Below, piece by piece: positions 1 to 9,541 of a DNA stretch of 64,000 bases (its first letter is position 1; each line of letters begins with the position of its first letter). Made by a program: the position numbers and the translations under genes. The stretch is from Chitinophagaceae bacterium (GTDB lineage Bacteria; Bacteroidota; Bacteroidia; Chitinophagales; Chitinophagaceae): NCBI GenBank assembly GCA_014379965.1, contig JACMKU010000123.1, positions 45,732 to 109,731 of the forward strand, given 5' to 3'. A model generated the notes under the pieces. It saw only the letters and a program-made list of their open reading frames with translations. It did no database searches and was not told the DNA's origin.

Positions 1-1
1 C

Positions 2-295
2 CCTGAAAGGCTGATATTGCTGAGAGACAACGCAGTGATCCTCTACCCGAATCCAAATGACGGTCGATTCAATATCAGGATCAACAGCGTATTGTATAAC
101 TATCTTGGCATGAAGGTTTACTCTAATAATGGTATCCTGGTTAGGACACAGCAGTTTGCTGGTCTTGCCTATGGTCGTGTAATACCGATCGACCTCACGA
201 ATCTGCCGGGCGGAATCTACATGGTTAAGTTCTACTATGATGGTGGAACGAGAACATCGGAGAAGACGTTCAAGGTTCTTGTTGGTCTACCATAA
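2..295 (+). CDS. C-terminal end of a T9SS-secreted protein (5' truncated by window)
   Basis: The open frame enters from the left edge, so only the last 97 residues are visible. The sequence YPNPNDGRFNIRI, followed by a G-K-V-Y block, LPGGIYMVKF and a final short strand, is the typical 'Por secretion system' type A C-terminal sorting domain (TIGR04183-like). In this family the domain directs a Sec-exported protein through the type IX secretion system to the cell surface, where it is cleaved off. The functional part of the protein lies outside the window. A strong intrinsic terminator follows 26 nt after the stop. The domain call is secure; the identity of the cargo is unknown. Confidence 0.85.
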   Translation, partial: PERLILLRDNAVILYPNPNDGRFNIRINSVLYNYLGMKVYSNNGILVRTQQFAGLAYGRVIPIDLTNLPGGIYMVKFYYDGGTRTSEKTFKVLVGLP

Positions 296-320
296 TAGTT
301 ATGATCATTTAAAATAGTCT

Positions 321-351
321 AAGCATCCCGTTAACAGCGGGATGCTTTTTT
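321..351 (+). terminator. Intrinsic terminator after the T9SS protein
   Basis: A perfect 10-bp stem (AAGCATCCCG / CGGGATGCTT) with a 7-nt loop is followed directly by a T run. This is a textbook rho-independent terminator. It is one of only a few classical terminators in the window; most other gene ends carry inverted-tandem repeats instead. Confidence 0.9.
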
Positions 352-374
352 ATTAAATTACATCAAGACCTATT

Positions 375-1115
375 TTGAAAATCTCCCCCTTGATATCGTT
401 GCTTTCACGCCACCATGCAGATTATGCGAGGGTGGTGCCGTTTACTCCAGGAAAAGATGCATTGATTCCACTCGATTTTACAGCTGCTAATACTGAATTG
501 ACAGATCGAATTCTTGGAGACACACATTTGTTTACAGATTACATCAATACCAAACTCCAACAAAGTAAAGCACGATATGGAATCGGAGGTTATGGGGAAC
601 ATCGCACCGTATATCGCACTAGCAGGTTGTTTGATAATGATCTTTCGAAAAATATTCTAACGGGTGACCTGGCAAATGACGCGATCGCGGAGCCTAGACG
701 GCTGCACCTGGGAACTGACATCTGGGGCAAGCCGCATACTTCCGTTGCCGCACCAATCGATGGTATTGTGCATAGTTTCGCGTTCAACAACAGGGCTGGA
801 GATTATGGCACGACTATTATTCTATCGCACCAGCTGGAGGGAACAAGTTTTTATACACTATATGGCCATTTGAGTCTTAACTCGATTAAGAATATGCAGG
901 AAGGTGATCGCCTACTGAAAGGAGACATTTTTGCTGAGTTCGGCATCCAGGATGAAAACGGCCATTGGCCTCCCCATCTTCATTTCCAGATCATACAAGA
1001 TCTGCAGGGGTGGACTGGCGACTATCCCGGCGTATGCCGCTACTCTGAGAGAGAAGCTTATTTGCAAAATTCCCCCGATCCAGAGATTATACTTCAGTTA
1101 AATCAATACACGTAG
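375..1115 (+). CDS. M23-family metallopeptidase-like protein
   Basis: 246 residues. The C-terminal half carries the zinc-site pattern of LytM/M23 endopeptidases: HLGTD (H111, D115), GHLS (H165) and PHLHF (H201, H203). These enzymes cut peptide cross-links in peptidoglycan. The N-terminal ~100 residues match no domain I recognise. No signal peptide or membrane segment is visible, which is unusual for a wall hydrolase and leaves export or a cytoplasmic role open. The start is the TTG at 375; no in-frame ATG lies close by, so the true start is uncertain. The usual G-x-TG-x-S stretch before the last histidines is altered to DENGHWP, so activity is likely but not certain. Its stop is 3 nt before the first inverted-tandem repeat. 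Confidence 0.8.
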   Translation: MKISPLISLLSRHHADYARVVPFTPGKDALIPLDFTAANTELTDRILGDTHLFTDYINTKLQQSKARYGIGGYGEHRTVYRTSRLFDNDLSKNILTGDLANDAIAEPRRLHLGTDIWGKPHTSVAAPIDGIVHSFAFNNRAGDYGTTIILSHQLEGTSFYTLYGHLSLNSIKNMQEGDRLLKGDIFAEFGIQDENGHWPPHLHFQIIQDLQGWTGDYPGVCRYSEREAYLQNSPDPEIILQLNQYT

Positions 1116-1117
1116 AA

Positions 1118-1213
1118 TTTCACGCAAAGACGCAAAGGTTCGCAAAGGCGCCAAGCACTACTGAGATCGAACATTCTTTGCGACTTTGCGAACCTTTGCG
1201 TCTTTGCGTGAAA
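1118..1213. repeat. Inverted-tandem element, 'CGCAAAG' family
   Basis: A perfect 30-bp inverted repeat: 1118-1147 pairs with 1184-1213, loop 36 nt. The arms are built from CGCAAAG-like units (TTTCACGCAAAGACGCAAAG then GTTCGCAAAG). A further partial copy (TTTGCGTGAAACCC) follows at 1221-1234. The loop contains GATCGAA. It lies between the M23 gene and ruvB. Related copies: 16274-16409, 27537-27596 and 59874-59914. Confidence 0.95.
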
Positions 1214-1246
1214 CCTATTCTTTGCGTGAAACCCTTAAATTTACAC

Positions 1247-2275
1247 ATGGCAAATCCCAACCTCGAAAGTGATAAGCAGGGCCTCTCTGCAGCGGAGAAG
1301 GAATTTGAAAACAACATCAGACCTTCACAGATAAGTGATTTCGCCGGCCAGGAGCAAATCATTGAGAACCTCAGGATATTCATCAAGGCGGCCAAGATTC
1401 GGGGAGAAGCATTGGATCACGTCCTATTTCATGGTCCGCCCGGACTAGGTAAGACAACACTCTCACGAATCGTTGCGACCGAACTTGGAGTGAATATTAG
1501 AGAAACTTCCGGTCCCGTGATTGAAAAGCCAGGTGATTTGGCGGGTTTGCTGACCAATCTTGAGCCTAACGATGTATTGTTCATCGATGAGATCCATCGG
1601 CTGAGTACAGTAGTAGAGGAGTATCTCTATGCAGCGATGGAAGACTACCGCATCGATATCATGGTTGATAGTGGTCCCAATGCACGAAGTATACAGATCA
1701 ACCTGAATCCGTTTACGCTGATAGGAGCAACGACGCGCAGTGGGCTGTTGACCGCGCCGCTGTTGTCGCGGTTCGCAATCAAATCGCGACTCGAATATTA
1801 CACGGCACCGATACTCAACCGCATCATTCAGCGGTCAGCTTCCATACTTCAGACGAATATTTCCAAGGATGCCATCGTGGAGATCGGTAGAAGGAGTCGT
1901 GGGACCCCACGAATCGCAAATGGCTTATTACGACGTGTTCGCGATTTCGCCCAGGTGTTGAATGATGGAGAGATCGATCTTGGCATTACACAACATGCAT
2001 TGAAGGCATTGAACGTTGATGAATACGGTCTCGATGACATGGATAATAAAATTCTGATGACGATCATCGAGAAATTTAAAGGAGGTCCAGTAGGTATTAC
2101 CACGATCGCTACAGCTGTAGGAGAAGAGGCAGGTACCCTGGAAGAAGTATATGAGCCCTTTCTTATACAGGAGGGATTTCTTCAGCGAACTCCGCGTGGA
2201 AGGGAAGTTACAGCCAAGGCTTATGACCACTTAGGAAGAACGAATCCGGGGCGATCGGGGACATTGTTCGCTTAA
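1247..2275 (+). CDS. ruvB: Holliday junction branch migration ATPase RuvB
   Basis: 342 residues from the ATG at 1247. The motor of the RuvABC complex, it drives branch migration of Holliday junctions in recombination and repair. Visible: an N-terminal RuvB leader ([18 protein letters not shown]), Walker [10 protein letters not shown], Walker B LFIDEIH, the sensor/arginine-finger region [17 protein letters not shown], and the C-terminal winged helix ending [17 protein letters not shown]. The frame stays open back to 1178, but the extra 23 residues ([11 protein letters not shown]...) are translated repeat DNA, so the ATG at 1247 is the real start. ruvA and ruvC are not adjacent. The downstream gap to the convergent regulator is filled by a repeat element. 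Confidence 0.97.
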   Translation: MANPNLESDKQGLSAAEKEFENNIRPSQISDFAGQEQIIENLRIFIKAAKIRGEALDHVLFHGPPGLGKTTLSRIVATELGVNIRETSGPVIEKPGDLAGLLTNLEPNDVLFIDEIHRLSTVVEEYLYAAMEDYRIDIMVDSGPNARSIQINLNPFTLIGATTRSGLLTAPLLSRFAIKSRLEYYTAPILNRIIQRSASILQTNISKDAIVEIGRRSRGTPRIANGLLRRVRDFAQVLNDGEIDLGITQHALKALNVDEYGLDDMDNKILMTIIEKFKGGPVGITTIATAVGEEAGTLEEVYEPFLIQEGFLQRTPRGREVTAKAYDHLGRTNPGRSGTLFA

Positions 2276-2280
2276 GTAAG

Positions 2281-2467
2281 ACTGGAAGTCGGGAAGACCG
2301 GAAGTCCGAAAGTCGGGAAGACCGGAAGTCCGAAAGTCGGGAAGACCGGAAGTCCGGAAGACCAGTCATTAAAGAGAAAATTCCCTTCTTCTATGGAATA
2401 AAAGAATTTACAAAGCAAGCGAAAGTCTTTCGGACTTCCGGTCTTCCGGTCTTTATTCCGGTCTTTA
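2281..2467. repeat. Inverted-tandem element, 'GGAAGTCCGAAAGTC' family
   Basis: Left part 2281-2377 contains about three head-to-tail copies of a 24-nt unit (core GGAAGACCGGAAGTCCGAAAG). Right part 2421-2467 holds the reverse complement. The longest perfect pairing is 21 bp (2292-2312 with 2427-2447). It fills the gap between convergent ruvB and the response regulator, and the regulator's stop codon lies inside the right arm. Sequence-related to the hairpin at 26811-26875. Confidence 0.93.
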
Positions 2468-3163
2468 CTCTTGAACTACCAGCCTAAATCCATTACCATG
2501 GATATTGACAATCTCCAACTTGGGATCGTCCTTTAGATATTTCCTTAATTTAGCAATATACACATCCATGCTACGGCCATTGAAGTACGTGTCGCTGCCC
2601 CAGATCTTCTTCAACGCCTGTTCTCTTGGTAGGAGGTCATTGAGGTGCTCAGCAAGCATCTTGAGAAGTTCATTCTCTTTCGGAGATAAGGTTTGCGTCA
2701 CATCCTTATGAGAAAGCTGCCTGAGCTTGGGATTGAAATGATAGGTAGAAAGGTCAAACTCCTTGTTTTCGCTTTCCTTATTGATTTCCTCGTTGCGTTT
2801 GAGGATAGCTTTTATCTTAAGTAGTAAGACCTCGCTGTCGAAGGGCTTGGTGATATAATCATCGGCTCCAAGTTTATATCCTTGAATGATATCTTCTTTC
2901 ATGGTCTTCGCACTGAGAAAGAATAAGGGAATATCGGGATCAACATCGCGGATCTCTTCGGCAAGTGTAAATCCATCCATGTTTGGCATCATCACATCGA
3001 GGAGGCAGAGGTCGAATTTTTCACGTTGGAAAGCAGCAAGGCCTAATCGACCATCTCTTTCAAGTATTACGTCGTAGTCATTCAATTCAAGATAATTCTT
3101 AAGCACACTTCCCAGGTTAGGATCATCTTCACACAATAAAATTTTAGGTTTCTTTGAGTCCAT
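2465..3163 (-). CDS. OmpR/PhoB-family response regulator
   Basis: 232 residues. The N-terminal receiver domain has the acidic pair EDD at 12-14, phospho-acceptor D56 (LLDVMMPNMDG), the switch T/S in FLSAKT and the conserved lysine in DDYITKPF. A linker is followed by a winged-helix effector domain (LSPKENELLKML ... SMDVYIAKLRKYL ... GNGFRL). It resembles the RprY-type regulators of Bacteroidota. No histidine kinase gene is adjacent, so it is an orphan here and its signal cannot be inferred. It is convergent with ruvB and divergent from the HerA-like gene. Confidence 0.93.
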   Translation of the reverse strand: MDSKKPKILLCEDDPNLGSVLKNYLELNDYDVILERDGRLGLAAFQREKFDLCLLDVMMPNMDGFTLAEEIRDVDPDIPLFFLSAKTMKEDIIQGYKLGADDYITKPFDSEVLLLKIKAILKRNEEINKESENKEFDLSTYHFNPKLRQLSHKDVTQTLSPKENELLKMLAEHLNDLLPREQALKKIWGSDTYFNGRSMDVYIAKLRKYLKDDPKLEIVNIHGNGFRLVVQE

Positions 3164-3328
3164 GATTGGTAAAATTTAATTCATTAGTTTTTCTTATTTG
3201 CAAAATCGCCCCGCTCTTCCGATTACTGGGTGAGCAAATAACTGTAAATCATTTGCCAAACAGGGGGGAAGGTAAATAATATTTTGTTAAGAGTGGTCGC
3301 CTATAAAGGGTTTTTGAACTAGAAAGGT

Positions 3329-3476
3329 AGTGAATGGTGAGTTGTGAATGGTGAGTGGCACCCCTAATCGAGAATTCTTCACTGATTCGCGAATCGGTAA
3401 TTCATGGTCGAAACTCAGAGACCACTCTCCATTCGCGACTCACCTCTCACCTGCCTTTCATTGTTCACAATTCACT
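3329..3476. repeat. Degenerate inverted-tandem element, 'GTGAATGGTGAGTGG' family, in a 346-nt intergenic gap
   Basis: The 3164-3509 gap separates two divergent genes. Its left part (3164-3320) is AT-rich and should hold the regulator's promoter, though no clear TAnnTTTG box was found. At 3329-3358 there are GTGAATGGTGAG units, and at 3422-3476 their imperfect reverse complement (CCACTC, CACCTCTCACC, TTCACAATTCACT). The loop contains ATGGTCGAAACTCAG, similar to AGGGTCGAAATTCAG in the loop of the copy at 11306-11444. Confidence 0.75.
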
Positions 3477-3509
3477 TTCTTTCTGTAATTTTCTTAAAAC
3501 TGTTGCACA

Positions 3510-5045
3510 ATGGCAGATAGCACAAAATTTCAACAGGTAGTCAAAGAGGGTTATTCATTCAAAGGCGAGAGCTTCAAGATTGGCTGCGCAATGCTGGATG
3601 GTAGCGTTGTACCGGGCGCGGATGTATTGATCCCATTGCGCACGATGAACCGGCATGGATTGATTGCAGGCGCTACGGGAACTGGCAAGACGAAGACACT
3701 TCAGATGTTGGCGGAAGGACTCAGTGACGCGAGTGTTCCTGTCGTACTGATGGATATTAAGGGTGACCTCAGCGGTATCGCCGCACCTGGAATTTTGAAT
3801 GATAAACTTACGGAACGGGCAAAACTGCTGAACATTGAGTACAAGCCGACCGCATACCCGGTCGACCTGCTCACCCTCAGCAACCAGCCCGGGGCAAGGC
3901 TAAGAGCCACTGTGAGTGAGTTTGGACCGGTCTTGTTGTCAAGAATACTCGGACTGAACGATACCCAGGGGGGATTTGTGGCCATGATTTTCAAATACTG
4001 TGACGATAATAAACTTCCTCTGCTTGACTTGAAGGATTTCATAAAGGTTCTTCAATTTGTGAGTGATGAAGGCAAGGCTGAAATGGAGAAGAGTTATGGA
4101 AAGATTTCGACCACATCTACGGGTACCATTCTTAGGAAGGTGATAGAACTGCAGCAGCAGGGGGCCGATGTTTTTTTCGGTGAGAAGAGTTTCGAAGTAG
4201 ACGACCTCATGCGGATCAATGATGATGGCCGCGGCATGGTCTCTATTGTTCGCGTTACTGATCTGCAGGACCGGCCAAAGCTATTTTCCACTTTCATGCT
4301 CCAATTACTCGCGGAGTTGTATGCCAGCTGCCCGGAAGAGGGCGATCTCGACAAGCCGAAACTGATCATGTTCATCGATGAGGCGCACCTGATATTCCAG
4401 GAGGCGAATGATGCGCTACTCCAACAAATCGAAACCATCATCAAGTTGATAAGATCCAAGGGTATCGGAATTTATTTCTGTACGCAGAACCCGATGGATG
4501 TTCCGGCTGATGTGCTCGCGCAACTTGGTCTTAAGATTCAACATGCGCTTCGTGCGTTTACGGCGGCAGATCGCAAGGTGATCAAACAGACTTCTGAGAA
4601 TTATCCAGAGACGACATTCTATAAAACTGAAGACCTGATCACACAACTTGGAATAGGCGAAGCGCTCGTCACAATACTCAATGAAAAAGGCATACCTACG
4701 CCGCTTGTGCATTGTATGATACGACCACCAGCAAGTCGTATGGATGTGCTGACAGCGTCGGAGATTGATGGTCTCGTTGCAAAATCCAGGATCGCATCGA
4801 AGTATAACCAGGTTATTGATACCGAGAGCGCATATGAGATCCTTACGGAGAAATTGAATGAAGCTGCTGAGAAGACCAAGAAGGAGGAACAGAAAGAGAA
4901 ACAGGGCTCAAATTCGAAGAAGGACAAAGGATTCTTTGACGATCCTACCGTGAGGAGCATGACCCGCACCGCTGGTAATACCATTGTTAGGTCATTGCTG
5001 GGAGCGTTAGGACTTGGAGGAAGGAGTCGAAGAAGATTGTTTTAG
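3510..5045 (+). CDS. HerA-like DUF853 ATPase (YjgR family)
   Basis: 511 residues from the ATG at 3510. Walker A is GATGTGKTKT (about residues 54-63) and Walker B is LIMFIDEAHLIF. The middle contains the DUF853 signature regions (STTSTGTILRKVIELQQQG, YFCTQNPMDVP, LGLKIQHALRAFT). The family is related to the HerA/FtsK translocases; the cellular role of YjgR-type members is not established. The C-terminus is charged (KKEEQKEKQGSNSKKDKG) and ends in an arginine-rich tail after a short glycine-rich helix (LLGALGLGGRSRRR). Cytoplasmic, no signal peptide. It stands alone and is convergent with recQ. Confidence 0.93.
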   Translation: MADSTKFQQVVKEGYSFKGESFKIGCAMLDGSVVPGADVLIPLRTMNRHGLIAGATGTGKTKTLQMLAEGLSDASVPVVLMDIKGDLSGIAAPGILNDKLTERAKLLNIEYKPTAYPVDLLTLSNQPGARLRATVSEFGPVLLSRILGLNDTQGGFVAMIFKYCDDNKLPLLDLKDFIKVLQFVSDEGKAEMEKSYGKISTTSTGTILRKVIELQQQGADVFFGEKSFEVDDLMRINDDGRGMVSIVRVTDLQDRPKLFSTFMLQLLAELYASCPEEGDLDKPKLIMFIDEAHLIFQEANDALLQQIETIIKLIRSKGIGIYFCTQNPMDVPADVLAQLGLKIQHALRAFTAADRKVIKQTSENYPETTFYKTEDLITQLGIGEALVTILNEKGIPTPLVHCMIRPPASRMDVLTASEIDGLVAKSRIASKYNQVIDTESAYEILTEKLNEAAEKTKKEEQKEKQGSNSKKDKGFFDDPTVRSMTRTAGNTIVRSLLGALGLGGRSRRRLF

Positions 5046-5070
5046 ATCGGCGACAATTTAATTTAGAGTT

Positions 5071-5132
5071 GCGCCTCGCTAGGGTGGAGGAACAGAAACA
5101 GGAACAGAAACAGGAACAGAGCGAGGAGGCGC
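5071..5132. repeat. Inverted-tandem element, 'CAGGAACAGAAA' family
   Basis: Short flanking arms GCGCCTCGCT (5071-5080) and AGCGAGGAGGCGC (5120-5132) enclose a 12-nt tandem array (GGAACAGAAACA, about 2.7 copies, 5089-5120). It fills the 95-nt gap between the convergent HerA-like gene and recQ. The same GAACAG / GCGAGG vocabulary recurs at 7161-7216, 17598-17766, 21852-22017 and 50634-50705. Confidence 0.9.
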
Positions 5133-5140
5133 ACTTACCT

Positions 5141-7087
5141 TTATTTCATCTTTAGCCACACTCCCCCATCAACTTGAATCTTATTCTCAGCCTGCAAATG
5201 CTCGATCACTCTCCACGCCTTTTCCTTCTTTACCCCGCCTAGTTGACCGAGCAGGTCCTTTATCTCGAGTCGTCCTTTCTCCACTATACTGGTTATACGT
5301 AGATAGATCGCATCGAATTCTTCCTGTGTAATCGAAGCTGCTTTTTGCCTCAGGCAATTATCGCAGATGCCGCAAGCCTTCATTTCTTTGTCGCCAAAAT
5401 AATTACCGATGATGCGACTCCTGCAGTCCGTACCCTCCTTTACAAACCTGATTAATTCCGCGAGCCTATCAATCGCTTTCTGTTTTCGTTGTCCATACGC
5501 CTGCATGTCAATAGTAAGCTCTGACGATCTTATTCTTTGGCGAAGAAAGTATAGCTGTGGTGAATCCTTGCGTGGGTTGTATTCGATAATGCCCGCTTTA
5601 TCGAGACGAGCAAGTCTCCCTTTCACATCATCCTCGTGTACCTTCAGCAGTTGCGCAATGGAGAGTTCAGAAATGAAGGCTGGATGATCGAAAATGCCGT
5701 CGTAGGCACGCAATAATGTTTTAATCACTGGCTCCAGGTCGGCGTGATCTTTCTCAAATTCATATAGTTTCTCCTTCGTAATAGTGAACAGTATTGTTGG
5801 GGGGAGAAATACCTGTTCATTAAATGATAACCATCCATCCTGCTCCAGCGCTTTCAGCGAATAGAGAGCGGTCTGTCCATTCATGCTGAACTTCCTGAGA
5901 AAATCCGCCATGTCGAAAGCAAAGTACTCTCCTTTGCCACCATTTTCAGGGATCTGTAAATAATTGGCGACGGCCTGGTAAACAAGACGGATATCCGCAA
6001 GCGATGGAAATCTAGAGGGAATGGAATCGCTAAGTTCCTTCAATTCCGCTTCGTTGTAGAGGAGCACTGCAAATGAAGTCTTACTATCCCTGCCCGCACG
6101 ACCGGCCTCCTGGTAATAGTTTTCCAGGCAATCGGGAACATCTGCGTGAACAACTGTGCGCACATCGGGTTTATCGATTCCCATCCCGAATGCATTGGTG
6201 CAAACGATAACCCTTACCTGGTTGTTGATCCATGATTCCTGTTTTCGGTTTCGATCTTCTTGCGATAACCCTGCATGGTAATAATCGGCGGAGATACCCT
6301 GCAATTGCAAAAGCTCACTGATCTCTTTTGTTCTCTTCCTGCTTTTACAGTAGACGATGGAGGTGCCAGATACCCTGGAAAGAACTTCGATGATCTTGTG
6401 AATGCGAGACTCAGGTTTGAATACGCTATAGGAGAGATTGGGTCGCTCGAACGATTGGCGAAAGATCTTCCAGTACGGATTCACACTGTCAGGTACATTC
6501 AATCGCGCGCAGATGTCTTCCTGGACTTCGGTTGTCGCGGAGGCGGTCAAGGCCAGCACCGGCACGTCGTGCAATTCTTCACGAAGCGCAGCGATCCGGA
6601 GATAGGACGGTCGGAAGTCATACCCCCATTGAGAGATGCAATGCGCCTCATCCACCGCGAGCAGGTTGATGTGCATGCCTGGAAGATATTCCTTGAACAA
6701 TGAAGTCTCGAGTCTCTCAGGTGATACATACAGGAATTTGCAATTGCTTCGGGTAACCGTCTGCAGAATATTAATTACTTCTTTCCGACTCATACCGGAA
6801 TAGATCGAATAGGCAGTGATATTCTTACGACGAAGATTAGAAACCTGGTCCTTCATTAATGCGATGAGTGGAGACACGACGAGGCACATTCCATCCATCG
6901 CAAGCGCCGGCACCTGGTAACAAAGAGATTTACCGCCACCTGTAGGCATTAACGCAAGGGTATCCTTTCCTTCCAATACAGAACGGATAATATCCTCCTG
7001 TAATGGACGGAACGACTGGTAGCCCCAGTGTTTTTTCAAGATATCCGTTATTGTTGCCGTCACGATCTCTGATAAATATGCAGGCAA
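5141..7087 (-). CDS. recQ: ATP-dependent DNA helicase RecQ
   Basis: 648 residues. 3'-5' helicase of recombination and fork repair. Visible in order: HWGYQSFRPLQEDII (motif 0), Walker A MPTGGGKSLCYQ, DEAHCISQWGYDFRPSY (motif II and aromatic loop), motif III ALTASAT, motif V/VI ATSFGMGIDKP-like (TNAFGMGIDKPDVR) and YQEAGRAGRD, then a zinc-binding site (C in CRSRIIGNYF, then ACGICDNC) and a winged-helix RQC region. No HRDC domain follows. The start is TTG at 7087: an in-frame TAG lies six codons upstream and there is no nearby ATG. The gap to copA (same strand, upstream) carries a composite repeat. Confidence 0.95.
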   Translation of the reverse strand: MPAYLSEIVTATITDILKKHWGYQSFRPLQEDIIRSVLEGKDTLALMPTGGGKSLCYQVPALAMDGMCLVVSPLIALMKDQVSNLRRKNITAYSIYSGMSRKEVINILQTVTRSNCKFLYVSPERLETSLFKEYLPGMHINLLAVDEAHCISQWGYDFRPSYLRIAALREELHDVPVLALTASATTEVQEDICARLNVPDSVNPYWKIFRQSFERPNLSYSVFKPESRIHKIIEVLSRVSGTSIVYCKSRKRTKEISELLQLQGISADYYHAGLSQEDRNRKQESWINNQVRVIVCTNAFGMGIDKPDVRTVVHADVPDCLENYYQEAGRAGRDSKTSFAVLLYNEAELKELSDSIPSRFPSLADIRLVYQAVANYLQIPENGGKGEYFAFDMADFLRKFSMNGQTALYSLKALEQDGWLSFNEQVFLPPTILFTITKEKLYEFEKDHADLEPVIKTLLRAYDGIFDHPAFISELSIAQLLKVHEDDVKGRLARLDKAGIIEYNPRKDSPQLYFLRQRIRSSELTIDMQAYGQRKQKAIDRLAELIRFVKEGTDCRSRIIGNYFGDKEMKACGICDNCLRQKAASITQEEFDAIYLRITSIVEKGRLEIKDLLGQLGGVKKEKAWRVIEHLQAENKIQVDGGVWLKMK

Positions 7088-7160
7088 GTTATACCAGCAA
7101 CGCTAGCCTGCCAATTGAATAAATACGGGAATTCTTGGGGAAAACAAGAATTAGAGGTCA

Positions 7161-7256
7161 GAAACAGAAACAGAAACAGGAACAGAAACAGGAACAGAAA
7201 CAGGAACAGAGCGAGAAACAGGAAAGCCACTCACCGCTCACCATTCACAACTCACT
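7161..7256. repeat. Composite single-arm repeats, 'CAGGAACAGAAA' plus 'GTGAGTGG' families
   Basis: 7161-7226 is a tandem array of AGAAAC / AGGAAC units ending in GAGCGAGAAACAGG. It is followed at once (7228-7256) by CACTCACCGCTCACC-type units, the reverse complement of the GTGAGTGG family. No matching opposite arm is present. Two families abutting at one site suggests stepwise insertion or shuffling. It ends 1 nt before the copA stop codon. Confidence 0.88.
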
Positions 7257-7257
7257 A

Positions 7258-9396
7258 TTACACCACCCGCTTAATAAACAACCTTCCCGAATTGATTGCC
7301 AATACCACATCGCTCAGGCCCATAACGAGTGCACCAAAGGTGGGAGTAAGAAATCCAAGGGCCGCGACCGGGATGGCGACAATATTATATGCGAATGCCC
7401 AAAAGAGGTTTTGCTTGATAGTGATATAGGTATGCTTACCAAGTCCGAGAGCCGTAGGAAGATTCTTCAATCCATTATTCATCAGCACCACCTGGGCGGT
7501 CTGCATTGCAATCTGCGACGCATCGCTCATGGAGATCCCTACTGTAGCTTTGGCCAGGGCTGGGGCATCATTGATGCCATCGCCTACCATCACTGTGGGT
7601 GCCGAGGCACTGAGTGCCGCGATCTTTTGTAGTTTTTGTTCGGGTGTCTGTTCAGCTATTACCTCATCGATTCCCAATTCTTCCCCGAGTTTTTTTGTCT
7701 TCTCATACCTGTCACCACTCAACAGAATTGTTTTGATATTCTTCGAATGCAGGTAGTCCACAACCATTTTCGCCTCGGGTCTCACCTCATCCTTCACGTC
7801 TATCCAACCTATCAGTTCGCCGTTGCGGGTCACATACACGTTGTGCGTATCGCCTTCTCCAGGTGTAGTCAGCAATTTGTAAGAACCAGCCTGGAAAGTA
7901 TTTCCATCATTATCTATTCCTTTTATACCAAGGCCTTTTATTTCCTCCACTTTTTTCCAGCGGATCTCATTGCCGCTCTTCCATTGCAAATTGATGCTTG
8001 CCGCAATGGGGTGGTTGGAATACTTCTCGAGTGAATAAACGATGCGCTTGAATTCATCTCCTGAAATATTCTTGTCTATGATCTCCCAGTTGCTTATGTC
8101 GAAACGACCGGTGGTCAATGTGCCCGTCTTGTCGAATACAACCTGCTTAATATCCTTAAACAGTTCAAGACTTGTTGCATTCCGAAACAGTATTCCACTC
8201 CTCGCACCTCTGCCGAGTCCCACTGCAATTGCCGCCGGCGTTGCCAGACCCATGGCGCAAGGACAGGCTATCACGAGTACGGCAATGCTTCGCATTAATG
8301 CGTCTGTAAAGTTTTCGAGGACGATCCAGTTTACCACTAATGTCAATGCGGCTATAACAAGTACCACCGGTACGAAAATGGCGCTGATCCGGTCCGCCAA
8401 CAACTGCACTGGGGGCTTCTCTCCCTGTGCTTGCTTCACAAGGTTGATGATGCCCGACAATACAGTATCATTACCTACTGCTGTCACTTGAGCCCTCACT
8501 GTTCCATCCTGGATGATACTGCCACCAATCAATTTGTCCTTGCTCACTTTATGCAAGGGCACACTCTCACCTGTCAGCAGCGATTCATTAACATGTACAT
8601 CTCCCCACAATATTTTGCAATCTGCTGGTACCTGTTCTCCCGACTTGATAAGTATCAGGTCCCCGTTTTTTAGTGCGGTGTTTTCTACAGGGAATATTTG
8701 TTCCTGGTATTGATCATCAAAAGCGATCATATTAGCCATCACCTTCTGTGAACGGGCGAGTTTATGTAAAGCTTTCTGCGTGGAGTGGACCGAAGCATCT
8801 TCCAGGTAATTGCCAAGAAACACCAGCGTGATGATCGTGGCTGTGGTCTCGTAGAACATGTAATTAGCCGCCTGTCCCGTGAGTGTGCCATACAGGCTAT
8901 AGACGAAAGATGCGGTGGCACCTACGGCGATCAACACATTCATATTAGGTATGCCGTTTCGCAGGCTTTTCCATGCACTCTTCCCGAAGAAGCTCATTCC
9001 TACGACGAACACCGGAAGCGACAGGCCCAATTGCACCCAGGGATTCATCAGCCAATGAATATGACCCGTTCCCGGAATCATGTGCAACATCAGGAGCGCC
9101 GTAAAAGGAAGACAAAACCAGAATCGCTGAATGTGAGTGGAGAGCAACGGTTTGGACGGGGTACCACTTGGTGCCGCGGCGCCTTCGACCGTATAGCCGA
9201 GTTCCTGAATGCCCGTGGCCAATTCATCCGCATGATTGTCTTCCTTCATCTCAAAAGCGACGTCTCCCGTGCCAAAATTCACCTTCACCTCCTTCATGCC
9301 TTTCTTCTCGAGGTAACGGCGAATGGTGAGAGCACAATTCGTGCAATCCATTCCCTGTACTTTCCATTGAATCTTTTCCATATTGCTATTGGCCAT
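7258..9396 (-). CDS. copA: Copper-type heavy-metal P1B ATPase
   Basis: 712 residues. One N-terminal metal-binding domain (GMDCTNC, C18/C21), membrane helices around residues 90-215, actuator TGESVP, the metal-channel motif ACPCAMG, phosphorylation site DKTGTLT, nucleotide-binding HP (NHPIAA) and hinge GDGINDAPALA. The CPC motif points to Cu(+)/Ag(+) export from the cytoplasm. The last helix reads MGLSDVVLAINS, not the MxxSS of well-studied CopA pumps, so the exact ion is less certain. Start ATG at 9396; a second in-frame ATG at 9381 (MEKIQWKV) is a good alternative. Divergent from tsaE; a TAACTTTG box upstream fits a promoter. Confidence 0.9.
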   Translation of the reverse strand: MANSNMEKIQWKVQGMDCTNCALTIRRYLEKKGMKEVKVNFGTGDVAFEMKEDNHADELATGIQELGYTVEGAAAPSGTPSKPLLSTHIQRFWFCLPFTALLMLHMIPGTGHIHWLMNPWVQLGLSLPVFVVGMSFFGKSAWKSLRNGIPNMNVLIAVGATASFVYSLYGTLTGQAANYMFYETTATIITLVFLGNYLEDASVHSTQKALHKLARSQKVMANMIAFDDQYQEQIFPVENTALKNGDLILIKSGEQVPADCKILWGDVHVNESLLTGESVPLHKVSKDKLIGGSIIQDGTVRAQVTAVGNDTVLSGIINLVKQAQGEKPPVQLLADRISAIFVPVVLVIAALTLVVNWIVLENFTDALMRSIAVLVIACPCAMGLATPAAIAVGLGRGARSGILFRNATSLELFKDIKQVVFDKTGTLTTGRFDISNWEIIDKNISGDEFKRIVYSLEKYSNHPIAASINLQWKSGNEIRWKKVEEIKGLGIKGIDNDGNTFQAGSYKLLTTPGEGDTHNVYVTRNGELIGWIDVKDEVRPEAKMVVDYLHSKNIKTILLSGDRYEKTKKLGEELGIDEVIAEQTPEQKLQKIAALSASAPTVMVGDGINDAPALAKATVGISMSDASQIAMQTAQVVLMNNGLKNLPTALGLGKHTYITIKQNLFWAFAYNIVAIPVAALGFLTPTFGALVMGLSDVVLAINSGRLFIKRVV

Positions 9397-9435
9397 ATGA
9401 CCAGAACGTAGTTTTTTATTTCACAGGATATTCTT

Positions 9436-9464
9436 GCACCTGCTTTCACCTGCCTGCAAAGTTA
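9436..9464 (-). promoter_or_regulatory. Putative copA promoter -7 box and direct-repeat operator
   Basis: On the minus strand TAACTTTG (9464-9457) matches the Bacteroidota -7 consensus TAnnTTTG. Just downstream are two direct copies of GCAGGTG (GCAGGTGAAAGCAGGTG, 9454-9438), overlapping the expected start of transcription. The repeats could bind a copper-responsive repressor; that is inference. No convincing -33 TTTG at the usual spacing. Confidence 0.4.
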
Positions 9465-9503
9465 AATAACACAGGCAGGGGACTTGTTTAATAGTAACAA
9501 TAT

Positions 9504-9537
9504 CTTGGCAACATGGTTGCTATTCCTACTAATTTTG
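9504..9537 (+). promoter_or_regulatory. Putative tsaE promoter
   Basis: TAATTTTG at 9530-9537 matches TAnnTTTG, with CTTG at 9504-9507, 22 nt upstream. The -7 box ends 4 nt before the tsaE ATG, which would give an almost leaderless transcript. Confidence 0.4.
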
Positions 9538-9541
9538 GCAA

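Noticed and set aside
7115..7429. Coding frames rich in Asn-Arg or Gln-Lys repeats
   Set aside because: These are translations of the CAGGAACAGAAA array and overlap the copA 3' end on the other strand.
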